DNA of 14,408 nt from Anaerolineae bacterium (GCA_003484265.1 DNDO01000224.1:2227-16634); one strand, 5' to 3'. Shown: positions 1 to 7,324, numbered from the stretch's first letter. The notes: a model not told the origin generated them from the sequence alone. A program made the numbers and translations.

Positions 1-523
1 AGGCGAGGTCTTCGAGTCCTGTCAGTGTCTCATCATAGGGATATTTATCCCACAAACTTTTTCGTATTGCGGCATTGGCGTTGTTGCAAAAAGCAGTTTC
101 CTGATCTCGCCTGCTAACATCAGGATACCACTGATGGAAAATTTGATGCTCTGAGAATTTCGCAAAGTCGGGTCCGCGTTGTTTTCCGTAGGTCAAGGCA
201 ACCTTATCATCCTCGAACGGACGCAGAAGACTCTCTATCCAGTCGGGGTAGACGGGATAGACATGCGCGCTGGCGATGACGATCAGTTCGCGCGTCGCTT
301 CTTTAATCCCAAAATTGAGCGAACGCCCGAACGTAAACTCCGCTGAGGGGATGTGGACGAGGCGCGCACCAAATTTTTCCCCAATTTGGACAGTTGAATC
401 CGATGATCCCGAATCGACCAGGATGACTTCTACATCCTTGATCGTTTGCTGTCGAATTCCCTCAAGCAAACGTCCAATATGTTTCTCCTCGTTATACGCG
501 CGGATTACAATGGAACAGTTCAT
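1..523 (-). CDS. GT2-family glycosyltransferase, 3' part cut by window edge
   Basis: This frame starts at ATG 523-521 and runs off the left edge after 174 codons. It encodes a GT-A fold family 2 glycosyltransferase N-terminal domain. The opening SIVIRAYNEEKHIGRLL (residues 4-20) is the classic first beta strand and nucleotide loop. VILVDSGSSDST (33-44) supplies the UDP/dTDP-sugar-binding aspartates D37 and D42. The usual DXD metal site is replaced by SAH (85-87) followed by P..P.W. From memory, this is seen in a subgroup of rhamnosyltransferase-like GT2 enzymes. ED (171-172) near the cut edge fits the catalytic-base motif. It likely adds a sugar to a cell-surface glycan at the cytoplasmic face of the membrane. 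Its ATG overlaps the upstream stop by 4 nt (ATGA), so translation is probably coupled to the membrane protein before it. The acceptor and donor sugars cannot be read from the sequence. Confidence 0.9.
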   Translation of the reverse strand, partial: MNCSIVIRAYNEEKHIGRLLEGIRQQTIKDVEVILVDSGSSDSTVQIGEKFGARLVHIPSAEFTFGRSLNFGIKEATRELIVIASAHVYPVYPDWIESLLRPFEDDKVALTYGKQRGPDFAKFSEHQIFHQWYPDVSRRDQETAFCNNANAAIRKSLWDKYPYDETLTGLEDLA

Positions 524-2541
524 TTACAAAACAACTCTTCGACGTAGATTTGCATTTCAGATGTCAGCGGGTGTCCATGCTCCGACATTGCAATGAGACT
601 ATCACAAGCTTGTTGCTGATAAAACACATGCGTTTTTATACGGGTTGAAATATCCTTGACCTGCTTTTTATCGCCAACCATGGCAAACGCCTGCAGGAAA
701 GGCATCAGTTCGATCTGATCATTCGGACGGAGCCCATTCTTTACAGTCTCTTCATACAAGGCAGTTACAGCATCCCAATCTCCAGTCTGCCGCGCCAGAT
801 CTGCCTTTTGATAATAGTAGCACCAGCCGTGGGCCGGTTCGGTGCCAAAGATAAGCGCAGGGGGAGTTTGCGATTTACCGCTGGTAATTACATTTTCGAG
901 TTTTGATTTGGGAGCGATCAACATCACTCTTTGCTGGTCAAATACCGAAAGATCAGGAGACTTGCCGTCAAGGAAACGAACACAGGAATTTCCATCGGCT
1001 TGCGTGATCACGAGAACATTGTTGTAATCATTTACAACCAGAATGTCGCCTCTCTTGTATGAAGAATCCTGTCCCCGACCGGTAATGATCCTGGCAACCG
1101 TATCTTCATTCAACACAACCGCCGAAAGGTCAACTTGAAGGGCATCATCATTTTTATTTTCAGGGAAATAAATATGGTTGGCGGGTCCCCAAACAAAATA
1201 ACCTTCCTGGATGGCTACATTTGGATAGGAAACAGACAACGCAGTGCCCGACTTTAATTGCGGTGCACGCCACGAAACCTGCCACCAAAGATCTCGAACT
1301 GATTCCGTTTCTGAAACCGCTTTCACGGAATTTCCATAATGTGTCAAAACCGCAATCGCGATCAGCGCGCCCGCCGCGCCTGATCTTAATGAGCGTGAGG
1401 AGATCTTTTCAATGAAAGCAACGATAAGAAGAACAGCTCCTACTGATGCGATCAATGAATAGCGCGAATAATCCGGCAGGACAATGTGACGGTTTGCCGC
1501 GATGACCGGCGCCAGACCGCCGACAATGGACATCAAGCCCACCCACAGAAATTCCCGCGTCTCTTGCCTGCTTGAAACTGCCAGCGGTTCAGATTCTTTA
1601 TCCTCATCCCGGCGGCTCCGCCATAAAAAGATCAAGACCGCCAAACCTGCCAGCCCAAACCCGATAAATTGATTCTGCAAACGCATCGGAAACACAAACA
1701 TGCTCAGAGGCACAACCCAGGATGCCACCAGTAAAGTGAAGAAATCCTGGATCAGATAAGTCAGCCACCACAGACCGGTCAAGGGAGAGGCAAATAATTG
1801 ACCGAGTTGGGAGCCAATGTCTGTAGCCCGTCGTTCCGCTTGAAAAAGAAAGATGCGCCAGAAAAGGAAGCCAGCCGGTATGACTGAGAACGGCAGCCAC
1901 TTCAATAAGGCGATTTGAACGTTCTTACGATAATTCGATTTCGGCGATCTCAATACCAGAACAACAATACAGGCAATGCGAAATACTTCTATCCCGATAA
2001 AATATTCCATCTGACTCAAATATGCCCAGCCAAACAAAACAGACAACACGGCAAGAAAGGCTTGCATTTTACGATCTGTTGCGAGCATGGACTTGAGCGT
2101 CAACGCTACGGATAGAAGCGCGAAGAATAACGCCCAAATATGAGACTGATAATCGATGGCATTATATTGTGATAGAAAGCCTGGATAGATAGTGAACAGG
2201 ATCGCGGTTGTCATGGCAAAGTATCTTCTTTTGGGCCACAGAATGTGAAGTATCCAAAGAAGTGCTGCCCCGCCCAAAAATCGGAAAAGGAATGCAGTAA
2301 TGTTATAAGGCATGGGATCCAACCCAAACACCGAGTAAAGGGGGATCATCAAATACGCACGGCCCGGGCGGTCACTGCTGAATATGTCGTGGAAGAATTG
2401 CGCCCCCTGGGTACGGACATCATACATTAAGTACCAGTCATCGAAAAAGTAACCGAATTTGTTTATAAGCGGCAGATAGGCAAGCGCAGAAATACCAGCC
2501 AGTATCCCTAACGAAATCCACAAGAATTTGTTCGACTTCAT
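520..2541 (-). CDS. Multi-pass membrane protein, GT-C-like glycosyltransferase candidate
   Basis: A 673-residue integral membrane protein. The first helix (about residues 6-24) is followed by a loop with FFDDWYLMYD (32-41). A DD or DE pair in the first external loop is the hallmark of GT-C enzymes that use polyprenyl-phosphate sugars, so D34/D35 are candidate catalytic residues. About ten further hydrophobic segments follow up to roughly residue 400. The rest is soluble, and its end (about 580-670) looks like TPR-type helical pairs (QKADLARQTGDWDAVTALYE). The start has an AGGA about 12 nt upstream and lies 12 nt after the sulfotransferase stop. The end overlaps the GT2 gene. Known: GT-C proteins transfer sugars on the outer face of the membrane. 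Inferred: it works with its neighbours on a secreted or lipid-linked glycan. No family is recognised with certainty, and it could instead be a polymerase-like or structural membrane protein. Confidence 0.8.
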   Translation of the reverse strand: MKSNKFLWISLGILAGISALAYLPLINKFGYFFDDWYLMYDVRTQGAQFFHDIFSSDRPGRAYLMIPLYSVFGLDPMPYNITAFLFRFLGGAALLWILHILWPKRRYFAMTTAILFTIYPGFLSQYNAIDYQSHIWALFFALLSVALTLKSMLATDRKMQAFLAVLSVLFGWAYLSQMEYFIGIEVFRIACIVVLVLRSPKSNYRKNVQIALLKWLPFSVIPAGFLFWRIFLFQAERRATDIGSQLGQLFASPLTGLWWLTYLIQDFFTLLVASWVVPLSMFVFPMRLQNQFIGFGLAGLAVLIFLWRSRRDEDKESEPLAVSSRQETREFLWVGLMSIVGGLAPVIAANRHIVLPDYSRYSLIASVGAVLLIVAFIEKISSRSLRSGAAGALIAIAVLTHYGNSVKAVSETESVRDLWWQVSWRAPQLKSGTALSVSYPNVAIQEGYFVWGPANHIYFPENKNDDALQVDLSAVVLNEDTVARIITGRGQDSSYKRGDILVVNDYNNVLVITQADGNSCVRFLDGKSPDLSVFDQQRVMLIAPKSKLENVITSGKSQTPPALIFGTEPAHGWCYYYQKADLARQTGDWDAVTALYEETVKNGLRPNDQIELMPFLQAFAMVGDKKQVKDISTRIKTHVFYQQQACDSLIAMSEHGHPLTSEMQIYVEELFCK

Positions 2542-2553
2542 AAATCCAGAATC

Positions 2554-3402
2554 CTACCAATCATTATTGGGTTCATATCCCAATCTTATCAACAAATCGC
2601 CCGCGACCTCTTTGAAGATTTTCTTGTGTTCGTCGGTGAAATATTTCTTCCACTCCCCAGTCTTCCCAGAGCGGAAGGTCGGTGACCTAGTCGGGTTGAT
2701 AGATGATTCGAGGAAGTCAAGAATCAATTGCCGGCTGGTTTGAGGCGGGACGCGGACGAGGAAGTGGTCTAGGATACGGTTCAGAGCCTGTGCCCGATCC
2801 TGAATCAAATCTTCGAAGTGAATTGTCAACACTTCAGGCTGATCCAGCCAACCCATGTAGGGAGCAAAACGGTCCGCAATGTTTGGAAATTCAACATCCA
2901 TGTCGGGTCGCCCGAGAATACTAACTTTCAGGCGGGAATTGAAATCGGGCAGGGATTGATAATACGCGTGGTGTACATGGCGCGCCTCCATATCGGTGAC
3001 ATAGAAGACGTGTGAGACTACGACATCGCGCGGGTCGCGGAATATGAAATACGGAATGAAGTTAGGCGATGCGACACGCGAAACAGTCTCAGGTCGGGCA
3101 AAAAGATGCGCGGACGCCACATCACGTGGTCGAAGAGAATCAAGCCAGCGAAGCGCCTGTTCAGGCGTGCGCTTGGCTCCACTTTCGCCATCGTATTCGG
3201 CATAAAAGGAATGCAGGCGTTCGGCATATGGTGCGACATTTGCAAAGCCAAGCAATATCTGATCAAGCAGATGTGTGCCGCTTTTGGGGAAAGAAATGCC
3301 AAGCAGGGTAGGAAGGTCGGAGGGTTGGGACGGGAAGCGAAACCGTTGCATCCCTTTTTCACTTTGATATAAAATGGAGCGAAGTGATGACTTCAATGAC
3401 AT
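2554..3402 (-). CDS. Sulfotransferase domain protein (PAPS-dependent type)
   Basis: A 282-residue protein with the complete cytosolic sulfotransferase (Sulfotransfer_1) signature. SFPKSGTHLL (37-46) is the 5'-phosphosulfate loop. H99 in ASAHLFARP lies where the catalytic histidine is expected. FRDPRDVVVSH (121-131) is the 3'-phosphate site, and R122 and S130 keep the 8-residue spacing of the R/S pair in animal SULTs. RSGKTGEWKKYF (244-255) is the C-terminal PAPS loop. It should move sulfate from PAPS to a hydroxyl group. Being first in an operon with a GT-C-like protein and a GT2 enzyme, its acceptor may be a surface glycan or glycolipid, but that is inference. No Shine-Dalgarno precedes the ATG. 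A -10-like TTAAAT ends 6 nt before it, so the message is probably leaderless. An internal ATG at codon 18 has no better signal. No membrane segment is visible. Confidence 0.9.
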   Translation of the reverse strand: MSLKSSLRSILYQSEKGMQRFRFPSQPSDLPTLLGISFPKSGTHLLDQILLGFANVAPYAERLHSFYAEYDGESGAKRTPEQALRWLDSLRPRDVASAHLFARPETVSRVASPNFIPYFIFRDPRDVVVSHVFYVTDMEARHVHHAYYQSLPDFNSRLKVSILGRPDMDVEFPNIADRFAPYMGWLDQPEVLTIHFEDLIQDRAQALNRILDHFLVRVPPQTSRQLILDFLESSINPTRSPTFRSGKTGEWKKYFTDEHKKIFKEVAGDLLIRLGYEPNNDW

Positions 3403-3408
3403 GCGGGT

Positions 3409-3420
3409 ATTTAACCACAG
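3409..3420 (+). repeat. Intergenic repeat motif ATTTAACCACAG
   Basis: ATTTAACCACAG is closely matched in inverted orientation at 4259-4249 (ATTTAACCGCG on the minus strand), so the two copies flank the acyltransferase gene. Such motifs resemble degenerate dispersed intergenic repeats that I recall from environmental genomes. The relation is weak at this length. This copy also supplies the -10-like sequence of the sulfotransferase promoter. Confidence 0.3.
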
Positions 3421-3438
3421 ATTACGAGGTTATGTCAC
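3409..3438 (-). promoter_or_regulatory. Predicted promoter of the sulfotransferase operon
   Basis: On the minus strand GTGACA (3438-3433, 5 of 6 to TTGACA) lies 18 bp before TTAAAT (3414-3409, 4 of 6 to TATAAT). The expected transcription start falls on or next to the ATG at 3402, which would give a leaderless transcript. The -35 hexamer lies inside one arm of the palindrome at 3433-3526. Moderate support, because the -10 is imperfect. Confidence 0.45.
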
Positions 3439-3526
3439 TCTTATGGAGCGGTTGATGCGACCGAAGAGTCTTTCTCGGTGTTAGTAGAGACTCTTCGCGG
3501 AGTTTATCGATGGGTTCAGAGTGACA
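3433..3526. repeat. Concentric double inverted repeat in a divergent intergenic region
   Basis: TGTCACTCT (3433-3441) pairs with AGAGTGACA (3518-3526), and CGAAGAGTCT (3462-3471) pairs with AGACTCTTCG (3488-3497). Both pairs are perfect and share exactly the same centre (3479.5). The inner pair extends by a G-U and an A-U pair in RNA. The outer arms carry the -35 boxes of the two divergent promoters. The inner arms sit midway between the promoters and could be an operator for a dimeric or tetrameric regulator. It has no U-tract and lies between two gene starts, so it is not a terminator. Confidence 0.7.
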
Positions 3527-3549
3527 CATTCAGCGGGGGGTTATATAAT
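3521..3549 (+). promoter_or_regulatory. Promoter of the acyltransferase gene
   Basis: GTGACA (3521-3526, 5 of 6) is followed after exactly 17 bp by a perfect TATAAT (3544-3549). Transcription should start near 3556, only about 2 nt before the ATG at 3558. There is no Shine-Dalgarno at a useful distance; the G-run at 3535-3540 lies upstream of the -10. This is one of the best promoters in the window and predicts a leaderless mRNA. Confidence 0.7.
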
Positions 3550-3557
3550 TACACAAA

Positions 3558-4154
3558 ATGAAAACCACCATTTTCACCACCCCCATTCTCAGCACGATCT
3601 TTCACTACGAAGCGCGGATCATCATGCGCCTGCTCGGCTGGCGCGTGGAGGGGACTCTCCCCGACCTTCCGAAATATGTTCTGATCGGCGCACCGCACAC
3701 CTCGAACTGGGACTTTGTGCTCTTCCTCGGTTTGATCTTCTATCTGCGGGCGAATGCGAATTACATGGCAAAAGCGTCCTTGTTCAACTTCCCCATTGGC
3801 TGGTTCTTTCGCTATTGCGGAGGTATTCCAGTGGACCGAAAAAAGTCAACCGGGCTGGTGGATCAAATGGTGGACGCCTGCAACAAAGCTGACAATTTCA
3901 TCCTGACTATAGCTCCCGAAGGGACACGTCACCACGTCAGTGATTGGAAGCGAGGTTTCTATCACATCGCCAAAGGCGCAGGGATTCCCATCGTGATGGT
4001 GAAGGTAAATGGTAAAGCCAGAACCGTCCAAATTATCAAGGATGCATTTCACCCCACCGATGACATCGAAGCGGATATGCAAGCGATCAAGGGAAATTTT
4101 GAAGGTGTGGTGGGAATCAATCCACGAAGGAAGTATATAACGCTTGAAAGTTGA
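3558..4154 (+). CDS. PlsC-like 1-acyl-glycerol-phosphate acyltransferase family protein
   Basis: A 198-residue acyltransferase with the AGPAT/PlsC motifs in order. APHTSNWDF (45-53) holds the catalytic HX4D (H47, D52). GGIPVDRKKS (88-97) is motif II. APEGTRHHVSDWKRGF (119-134) contains EGTR (121-124), which binds the phosphate of the acceptor. Enzymes of this fold move a fatty acyl chain from acyl-ACP or acyl-CoA to a lysophospholipid or similar acceptor at the membrane. The protein is shorter than typical PlsC (about 240) and has one moderately hydrophobic stretch (52-64) rather than a clear N-terminal membrane helix. The start is set by the promoter whose -10 ends 8 nt before it. A later ATG (codon 23) has no ribosome binding site. 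It stands alone on the plus strand, divergent from the sulfotransferase operon, with which it may share control. The exact acceptor is unknown. Confidence 0.88.
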   Translation: MKTTIFTTPILSTIFHYEARIIMRLLGWRVEGTLPDLPKYVLIGAPHTSNWDFVLFLGLIFYLRANANYMAKASLFNFPIGWFFRYCGGIPVDRKKSTGLVDQMVDACNKADNFILTIAPEGTRHHVSDWKRGFYHIAKGAGIPIVMVKVNGKARTVQIIKDAFHPTDDIEADMQAIKGNFEGVVGINPRRKYITLES

Positions 4155-4224
4155 TAAAACCGATCTCCAAGTCACGGATCTCAAGATTTGCCACGGAACT
4201 ATTAATTTTGTGGCTAAACTTTTA

Positions 4225-4259
4225 AACCCTTCGTGTACTTTACGCCTTCGCGGTTAAAT
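4225..4259 (-). repeat. Degenerate intergenic repeat downstream of the acyltransferase
   Basis: Read on the minus strand, this begins ATTTAACCGCGAAGGCG and continues as purine-rich blocks that vary around CGAAGG. It fits a degenerate intergenic repeat type built of near-repeated 'CTTCGTG/CTTCGCG' units, which I recall from other environmental genomes. It fills the convergent gap between the acyltransferase and the isomerase gene. Nearby GCCAC/GTGGC (about 4192-4213) could form a weak hairpin, but I see no convincing terminator in this gap. Confidence 0.35.
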
Positions 4260-5324
4260 CTACTTCTCTTCAGTCATCGCCTGCTTGAACTCATCCAATA
4301 CGGGGATAAGAGTGGGGTCTACCTCGTACCACATCGCAAGATAATACGCCATGTAATCTCCAAAATGGATCAACGTCCACATCTGCGCGAGGGGAGTTTT
4401 GCCGCGCCCGTCCACGTGATCGGTGTTCATGCCTTCGAGCATGAAGATCTTGCGGGTCATATCAGAGCGTAATCTGTTGCGCGGATGATCGGAATCAGCA
4501 CGAAGGAAAAGGTTGATCGTGTGGGCGTTGAGGGTCTCTTGATGATTCGTCGTACCAGCCAGCGTATTGTGATCGGCTTCGGGGAGAATCTCAAAGTTGG
4601 CACCGGCTTTGGCAATTTCGTTCAATTGAGTCTTCCAGCGGCGGGCAATGGGAGCGGTCATGCCCGAACCGACGATCGTGATCCACCTGCCCATCAATTG
4701 ACCAGCGTAACGCTTGGCGGGATTTTTTGCGGAGATCACATCCGTTTTGATGTGCTGCTGCGAACGTTTCATGCTCTCCACGGCATCCTCCACGGCTTCC
4801 TGTTGATCGGGAATAATGCCCAGCCGTTGAAACATCGCCAACAACAATCCGAACGAAAACCCAACCGCGGCGCGCGCCTGACCAGCATGATCGAAATTCC
4901 ACACGGGGATTTTATTCCCTTTTGCACGTTTGACCAATTCGCCGCCGGTAGCCACAACGATGACGCGGCAGCCGGCTTTCCGTGCAGTTTCAAATGCGGA
5001 CAGTGTCTCTTCTGTGTTGCCGGAGTGTGAGGAACAGATAACCAAAGTCTTTTCACCGCGCGCGAATTGGGGCAGGTCATAATCTCGATGGATTGTGACA
5101 GGTATCGGGGCAGATGAAGCGCAATACGCGGCAAGCAGGTCTGCTCCGATGGCGGAGGCGCCCATGCCGGCAACTACCACGTGTCGAATATCCTTCCAGT
5201 CGGGCAGATCTTGTTTCATTCCGAGTTGATAGGCATAGTCGAGTTGATCGGGCAGGTTGTCGATCTCGCCGATCATGTTGAGGGTATCGAGTTGTTTGAA
5301 GCGTTCCAGGTCGTCGAGATTCAT
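4260..5324 (-). CDS. Bifunctional phosphoglucose/phosphomannose isomerase
   Basis: A 354-residue SIS-domain isomerase of the archaeal/bacterial PGI-PMI type. GMGASAIGADL (53-63) and SSHSGNTEETL (98-108) form the sugar-phosphate pocket. RAAVGFSFG (151-159) is the linker motif typical of this family. LNEIAKAG (234-241) with PEADHNTLAG carries E236 and H252, the expected catalytic glutamate and ring-opening histidine. It interconverts glucose-6-phosphate or mannose-6-phosphate with fructose-6-phosphate in the cytoplasm, linking glycolysis to mannose-nucleotide supply. The ATG at 5324 is preferred: it lies 1 nt after the S10 peptidase stop (TAACATG) with AAGGTG upstream. An in-frame GTG at 5336 would add 4 residues and overlap that gene. 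It is the last gene of the rsmI operon. Its second glycine motif reads GMGAS rather than the usual GMGGS, a mild change. Confidence 0.92.
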   Translation of the reverse strand: MNLDDLERFKQLDTLNMIGEIDNLPDQLDYAYQLGMKQDLPDWKDIRHVVVAGMGASAIGADLLAAYCASSAPIPVTIHRDYDLPQFARGEKTLVICSSHSGNTEETLSAFETARKAGCRVIVVATGGELVKRAKGNKIPVWNFDHAGQARAAVGFSFGLLLAMFQRLGIIPDQQEAVEDAVESMKRSQQHIKTDVISAKNPAKRYAGQLMGRWITIVGSGMTAPIARRWKTQLNEIAKAGANFEILPEADHNTLAGTTNHQETLNAHTINLFLRADSDHPRNRLRSDMTRKIFMLEGMNTDHVDGRGKTPLAQMWTLIHFGDYMAYYLAMWYEVDPTLIPVLDEFKQAMTEEK

Positions 5325-5325
5325 G

Positions 5326-6804
5326 TTAGATGGCACCTTTGATAAATTTGGATAGGTCTTTCTTCATCTTTTTCAATGACGGCATATGGATGTACATCAT
5401 GTGCCCCGCTTCGTAGTAATCCATGCTGATGTTCTTTTGCAAACTCTTATGCAGACCCAGGTGGCTGAACGTATATTCGGTGGCGAAGTAAGGCGTGCCA
5501 AGATCGTAATATCCGTTGGCTACATAGACTTTCAAATGCGGATTATAAGTCATCGCCTTGCGCATGGTCTCGGCAACGTTCAAGTACTGATTCTCGAACT
5601 CGGAAAATGACCAGGGCCAGACCTTCCTGCTAATAATTTCATACGGCAGGTCTGATTCGAACTTCAACTCTGCGCGGATGTAATCATAGAACGCAGCGGT
5701 ATACGGTCCTAGCACATTGGTGAGCAGCGGGTCATATTCAGGAGTCTCCGTCACGCCAAGGCGATCACGCCCCACGAAACGGCTGTCAAGCCGCCCAATA
5801 GTTTGTTCGCGGTCGCGCAGAAGTTCCTTAAAGTAATGTTGGTCAATAATACGTAAATTCGTGCGTTCGATAAAATCCGCTGACAAACCTGTAAAACGCA
5901 TCAACTCTTTGACCACATGTTCGCGTTCCTGTGAAGTGAGCAGGTCGCCTTTCATCAGCGCAGATGCATATTCGCCTCTTGCAAATTCTTCGGCTTCTTT
6001 CAAAAACTTTTTGAGCGGTTGATGTACCCCAGCCTTCCTGTGATACCACGCCGTTGCAGCATAGCCTGGTAAAAACAGAACGAAGGGTAGTTCGTTATTC
6101 GTATCGAAGAGGATCGTCGTGAAATCCAACACAGATGAGATCAGCATCAATCCGTTAAGATACAGCCCGTGACGTTCCTGCAAATAGCCCGATAGCCCCG
6201 CGGCGCGGGTCGTGCCATAACTCTCACCCGCCAAAAACTTGGGCGAAAGCCAGCGGTTGTATCGCGTTGTATATAACCGAATGAAATCACCAACCGACTC
6301 TATATCCTTGCGGAACCCATGCCACTCCTTCGGCTTCTGCCCTTCCACCGCGCGGCTGTAGCCCGTGCTGACCGGGTCGATGAACACCAGGTCGGTTTCA
6401 TCGAGGATCGAATATTGATTATCCGTCAACTTGAACGGCGGCGGCGGCAATTCGCCTTCATCTGTCAACACTACGCGTCGCGGGCCCAACACGCCGAGAT
6501 GCAGCCACACGGATGATGACCCCGGTCCGCCGTTGAATGAAAATGTCAACGGACGTTTCGATTTGTTGGAGGCGCCGTCCTTTGTGTATGCTATAAAGAA
6601 GACCTGCGCGCGCGGCTTCTCGCCTTCCGATTCTTTCTCGCGATCATCTGTTTCCTCTTTCAAGATCATTGTCCCCGCTGTGACCGTGTACTTGATCTCC
6701 CTGCCGCCGATCTTGACCTTGTGGTTGGTTATCACAAGGTTATCCTTGGGAGCTGGTTTTTCTTCCTTTTTCTCTTCGGGTTTCTTTTCAGATTTATCTG
6801 CCAT
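5326..6804 (-). CDS. Peptidase S10 family serine carboxypeptidase
   Basis: A 492-residue alpha/beta-hydrolase peptidase. FSFNGGPGSSS (88-98) is the oxyanion and substrate-recognition motif. GESYGTT (193-199) carries the nucleophile S195. D434 (NGYYDLGTP) and H468 (YEAGHMMYIH) complete the triad. Family members remove C-terminal residues from peptides, usually outside the cytoplasm or in acidic compartments. Here the N-terminus is a charged Lys/Glu/Pro tract (residues 1-22) with no hydrophobic core, so no signal peptide is visible and the protein may stay inside the cell. The ATG has a clear AAAGGA (6816-6811) at good spacing and follows the membrane-protein stop by 17 nt. It sits between that gene and the isomerase gene. 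Catalytic residues are intact, so activity is likely; the natural substrate is unknown. Confidence 0.92.
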   Translation of the reverse strand: MADKSEKKPEEKKEEKPAPKDNLVITNHKVKIGGREIKYTVTAGTMILKEETDDREKESEGEKPRAQVFFIAYTKDGASNKSKRPLTFSFNGGPGSSSVWLHLGVLGPRRVVLTDEGELPPPPFKLTDNQYSILDETDLVFIDPVSTGYSRAVEGQKPKEWHGFRKDIESVGDFIRLYTTRYNRWLSPKFLAGESYGTTRAAGLSGYLQERHGLYLNGLMLISSVLDFTTILFDTNNELPFVLFLPGYAATAWYHRKAGVHQPLKKFLKEAEEFARGEYASALMKGDLLTSQEREHVVKELMRFTGLSADFIERTNLRIIDQHYFKELLRDREQTIGRLDSRFVGRDRLGVTETPEYDPLLTNVLGPYTAAFYDYIRAELKFESDLPYEIISRKVWPWSFSEFENQYLNVAETMRKAMTYNPHLKVYVANGYYDLGTPYFATEYTFSHLGLHKSLQKNISMDYYEAGHMMYIHMPSLKKMKKDLSKFIKGAI

Positions 6805-6810
6805 TGATCA

Positions 6811-6816
6811 TCCTTT
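6811..6816 (-). promoter_or_regulatory. Ribosome binding site of the S10 peptidase gene
   Basis: AAAGGA on the minus strand lies 6 nt before ATG 6804 and supports that start. Confidence 0.6.
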
Positions 6817-6821
6817 TACCA

Positions 6822-7319
6822 TTAGAAAGGCTTGAACACCATCAACCACAACACGATCATGGGGATTACATATCCAACAACCACCAACTCCTCTATCCTT
6901 AACTTCTTTAAGTGAGTCTCGACATCGGACTGACTGGCGGGCGGTTCGGGAGGGAATTCCTTTCCACCGATCATATACGGCAGACCGACCAATCTTCGCA
7001 AGTGCTTATATCGCTTATCGTTCATGAACGCCATTCGGATAAATACGATCACCATCAATACAATCGACGCCCAGACCCAGCCTTTATTCCATATCTTAAG
7101 GATGAACGGCATAGCGATGCCTGTCAACCCCATCGCTAGGAATGAGAAAAACATCCAGCCCAATGTCGCTGACGACAAGTCGAGCATGCCTCGGATACGG
7201 TCGAAATTCGTCTCCGAGCGGATCTTGAACGCCATGGCTATCGATGCACCGTGCGCAAGAAAGAATGTAAATGCCGACAAAGTGTGTAGAAAGACGAGCC
7301 AGGGAAGCAGTGCGAGCAT
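6822..7319 (-). CDS. Small four-helix membrane protein, function unknown
   Basis: A 165-residue membrane protein with about four hydrophobic segments (near residues 4-26, 52-74, 81-98 and 142-162). TM1 contains LHTLSAFTFFLAHG, with two histidines inside the helix. That pattern recalls DUF2269/CopD-like heme or quinone membrane proteins, but I cannot assign a family. A charged loop rich in Pro and Glu (about 118-140) precedes the last helix. The start at 7319 is chosen because GGAGG (7329-7325) lies 5 nt upstream. An upstream ATG at 7349 would add 10 residues that contain this binding site in their own codons, and it overlaps nothing useful. The gene lies 30 nt after the P1 peptidase and 17 nt before the S10 peptidase in the rsmI operon, so it may anchor or assist one of them. 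This last point is speculation. Confidence 0.8.
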   Translation of the reverse strand: MLALLPWLVFLHTLSAFTFFLAHGASIAMAFKIRSETNFDRIRGMLDLSSATLGWMFFSFLAMGLTGIAMPFILKIWNKGWVWASIVLMVIVFIRMAFMNDKRYKHLRRLVGLPYMIGGKEFPPEPPASQSDVETHLKKLRIEELVVVGYVIPMIVLWLMVFKPF

Positions 7320-7324
7320 ATCGA

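Noticed and set aside
3433..3526. Palindrome as a transcription terminator or MITE
   Set aside because: It lies between two gene starts, has no U-tract, and no target-site duplication is visible.
4485..5030. Long open frame (181 codons) opposite the isomerase gene
   Set aside because: It is antisense to a gene with all catalytic motifs and has no recognisable protein features or start signals.
5322..5336. GTG start at 5336 for the isomerase gene
   Set aside because: It would overlap the S10 gene by 11 nt and has no binding site of its own. ATG 5324 directly follows the stop with AAGGTG upstream.
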